Source: Dehalococcoidia bacterium (lineage in GTDB: Bacteria > Chloroflexota > Dehalococcoidia > Dehalococcoidales > CSSed11-197). Taken from it: DNA of 7,241 bases. Location of the stretch: positions 1 through 7,241 of the forward strand of contig PWTP01000155.1 of NCBI GenBank assembly GCA_003563865.1, in the 5' to 3' direction. The translations under genes were made by a program, and so were the position numbers. Shown in pieces: positions 6,265-7,241 of the stretch; the stretch's first letter is position 1, and each line of letters begins with the position of its first letter. Under the pieces are notes generated by a model. The model ran no database searches, was not told where the DNA came from, and saw nothing but the letters and a program-made list of their open reading frames with translations.

Positions 6265-6868
6265 AACGGAAAAATCCTCTGAGCCAGTCCAAAACTGAAT
6301 CGCCCCGGATTTCCAGCGGAGTGTAATAATTTATGGTATCTATAAGTTGAAATTCCATGACGTGGACTATATATTCGTTTATAAGCTTTGGTATCAGCAA
6401 AATAACCAGGATTATCAGCAGTTTCTTGAGGGAATCGGGGCAAAAGCGAGGAAGCCATCGCCTGGTAATCAAGTAGTATGGATAGAACAGTTCTACCAGG
6501 TTGGGGAAGAAGAAAAGAATATAGCGGTAGCCGGTTAGAGAGAACAGGACCACTCCAACGGCTCGAAGCCAGAAGAGGACGAAGGTAGTTCTTTTAGCCA
6601 GAACATTTTGCCAGCGCAGTGAAACCAAAAAGGCAAAGAAGAGGAAATAGAGGTCCAGCCATTTGTCCAGTATGTTATAGGTTAAGGCGTCTTCCCCGGG
6701 GTAAAAACCATGGCCAAAGGCAATGTTATCCGGACTGATAATAGCGGCCAGAGGGCCATCGAAAACATCCAGCAGAAAAGCAGCTGCGAACCCACCCAGG
6801 GGATAACGCAGTATGGAGACCGGCACAACCAGCCTTAGAATAATTACAACTATTGTACCTATATCCAA
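6263..6868 (-). CDS. Polytopic membrane protein with a degenerate CDP-alcohol phosphotransferase-like motif
   Basis: This 201-residue integral membrane protein has about five or six hydrophobic segments (near 5-21, 26-45, 71-87, 95-112, 114-130, 148-164). TTG (6868-6866) is chosen as start because no ATG or GTG lies between it and the upstream in-frame stop, and AGGA (6878-6875) sits 6 bases before it. Residues 34-41, DVFDGPLA, match the DxxDGxxA half of the CDP-alcohol phosphatidyltransferase signature. DKWLD (68-72) matches the DxxxD half. However, the usual Arg after DGxxA is Ala42, the usual Gly before the second half is Tyr64, and the spacing between the halves is about 13 residues longer than normal. 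It may be a remote relative or a convergent acidic membrane motif, so the function is unknown. The plus-strand frame 6347-6538 is its shadow. Confidence 0.85.
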   Translation of the reverse strand: MDIGTIVVIILRLVVPVSILRYPLGGFAAAFLLDVFDGPLAAIISPDNIAFGHGFYPGEDALTYNILDKWLDLYFLFFAFLVSLRWQNVLAKRTTFVLFWLRAVGVVLFSLTGYRYILFFFPNLVELFYPYYLITRRWLPRFCPDSLKKLLIILVILLIPKLINEYIVHVMEFQLIDTINYYTPLEIRGDSVLDWLRGFFR

Positions 6869-6874
6869 AGCTAT

Positions 6875-6884
6875 TCCTGGTCCC
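6875..6884 (-). promoter_or_regulatory. Ribosome binding site that sets the TTG start
   Basis: Read on the minus strand this is GGGACCAGGA, whose AGGA ends 6 bases before TTG 6868. The only in-frame codons between the upstream stop and this TTG are non-start codons or ATA, so the site decides the start. Confidence 0.55.
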
Positions 6885-6902
6885 TGTATTTTTTAAAGGG
6901 CA

Positions 6903-6911
6903 ATTTTAACA
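6903..6911 (-). promoter_or_regulatory. Possible extended -10 element for the membrane-protein gene
   Basis: On the minus strand the sequence reads TGTTAAAAT: the -10 hexamer TAAAAT (6908-6903) preceded by TG at the extended -10 position. No good -35 hexamer is found at 16-18 bases, so recognition would rely on the extended element. The leader would be about 28 bases. Confidence 0.35.
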
Positions 6912-6965
6912 GATTCATCGAATTGAGACGAAAAACGGGTAACTCGAATTTGGTTACAATGCCCC

Positions 6966-6987
6966 TGCCGGCCTTGCAGGGCCGGCA
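6966..6987. repeat. GC-rich perfect 8-bp hairpin
   Basis: TGCCGGCC (6966-6973) and GGCCGGCA (6980-6987) are exact reverse complements around TTGCAG. It is much more GC-rich than its flanks. No T-run follows on either strand, so it is not a standard intrinsic terminator. It could be a REP-like repeat unit or a protein site. Confidence 0.55.
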
Positions 6988-7117
6988 TATATCAGGGCGT
7001 TTAAGGGTCACCATTTAATAAAACTGAATTAATCACACCCTTATTATTTGTACATAGACTACATGCCTGTTGATGTAACTGTCAATACACTTCCCGGCAT
7101 GTTTTTAAAACATTTCC

Positions 7118-7133
7118 GAGTGAATGTTCACTC
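7118..7133. promoter_or_regulatory. TetR-type operator palindrome
   Basis: GAGTGAA-TG-TTCACTC is a perfect 7+2+7 palindrome. Its arm sequence and size fit operators of the TetR family (GTGAA...TTCAC type). A third copy of the half site TTCACTC lies at 7155-7161. No tetR gene is visible in the window, so the regulator and target are probably just beyond the right edge. Confidence 0.6.
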
Positions 7134-7241
7134 TTAGAAATAAAATAACAAATATTCACTCTGCACTAGTCCGAAGAAGGGATTCAGCTATTTGATTCAG
7201 GATTATAGCTCGTTGCCCAGCATGACGGGGCCGTTGAGCAT

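Larger units (their letters stand above)
6869..7241. other. Mostly non-coding, palindrome-rich right flank
   Basis: No convincing gene is seen between the TTG start at 6868 and about 7180. The stretch holds several inverted repeats: GTAAC/GTTAC (6939-6943/6953-6957), a GC-rich hairpin (6966-6987), ACATGCC/GGCATGT (7061-7067/7096-7102), ATGTTTT/AAAACAT (7099-7113) and a TetR-type operator (7118-7133). The last 50 bases become more GC-rich and may enter a gene. A plus frame could start at TTG 7192 (AGAAGGG at 7175-7181 upstream). Minus frames ending at TAA 7205-7203 and at TGA 7158-7156 are also open to the edge, so the direction cannot be decided. Confidence 0.5.

Noticed and set aside
6347..6538. 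Plus-strand open frame of 63 codons inside the minus-strand membrane-protein gene
   Set aside because: It lies fully within a longer frame with clear membrane-protein character and has no ribosome binding site. It is treated as a shadow.
7192..7241. Possible plus-strand gene starting at TTG 7192
   Set aside because: Only 16 codons are visible, the Shine-Dalgarno spacing is long, and two minus-strand frames are equally open to the edge, so it is not listed as a gene.

Overview
This is a bacterial chromosomal window of moderate GC with short AT-rich spacers. Bacterial origin is clear from strong Shine-Dalgarno sites (AAGGAGG/AAGGGAGG), consensus-like sigma-70 promoters, a lipobox lipoprotein and a stem-plus-T terminator. 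I cannot place the taxon firmly. The ABC exporter plus AttH-type lipoprotein and a YtxH protein would fit an anaerobic environmental lineage such as Chloroflexota/Dehalococcoidia, but that is a guess. I see no rRNA, tRNA, CRISPR array, insertion sequence or phage gene.

Layout: (1) 1-65 holds the likely 3' end of an upstream + strand gene. (2) 154-914 is a compact unit: a perfect TTGACA-17-TATAAT promoter, a perfect 14-bp inverted repeat over the expected transcription start, two tandem paralogous small acidic proteins of unknown function (246-587, 626-832), and an intrinsic terminator (884-914). (3) 973-1316 is a separately promoted YtxH-type small membrane protein, followed by two strong hairpins (1330-1393, 1408-1436). 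(4) 1483-5952 is a promoter and a tightly coupled three-gene operon: MacB/LolD-type ATPase, 840-aa double-FtsX permease and AttH/CrtC-fold lipoprotein. Stops and starts overlap or lie 1 base apart. (5) On the minus strand, converging on the operon, are a TTG-started 201-aa polytopic membrane protein (6868-6263) and, beyond it, a small gene broken by one frameshift (6185-5947). (6) 6869-7241 is mostly non-coding and rich in inverted repeats, including a near-ideal TetR-type operator at 7118-7133. It probably controls a gene beyond the right edge.

Functional reading: the operon resembles AttEFGH-type systems. The ATPase would energise a FtsX/MacB-fold mechanotransmission permease that works on lipid or envelope substrates, with the lipocalin-like lipoprotein as the extracytoplasmic partner. 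The YtxH protein and the membrane protein with a degenerate CDP-alcohol phosphotransferase-like motif also point to the envelope, but no direct functional link is visible. The most unusual items are the paired orphan small proteins with their promoter-palindrome, the hidden frameshifted gene with an A_AAT_TTG slippery-like site, and the motif-bearing membrane protein.
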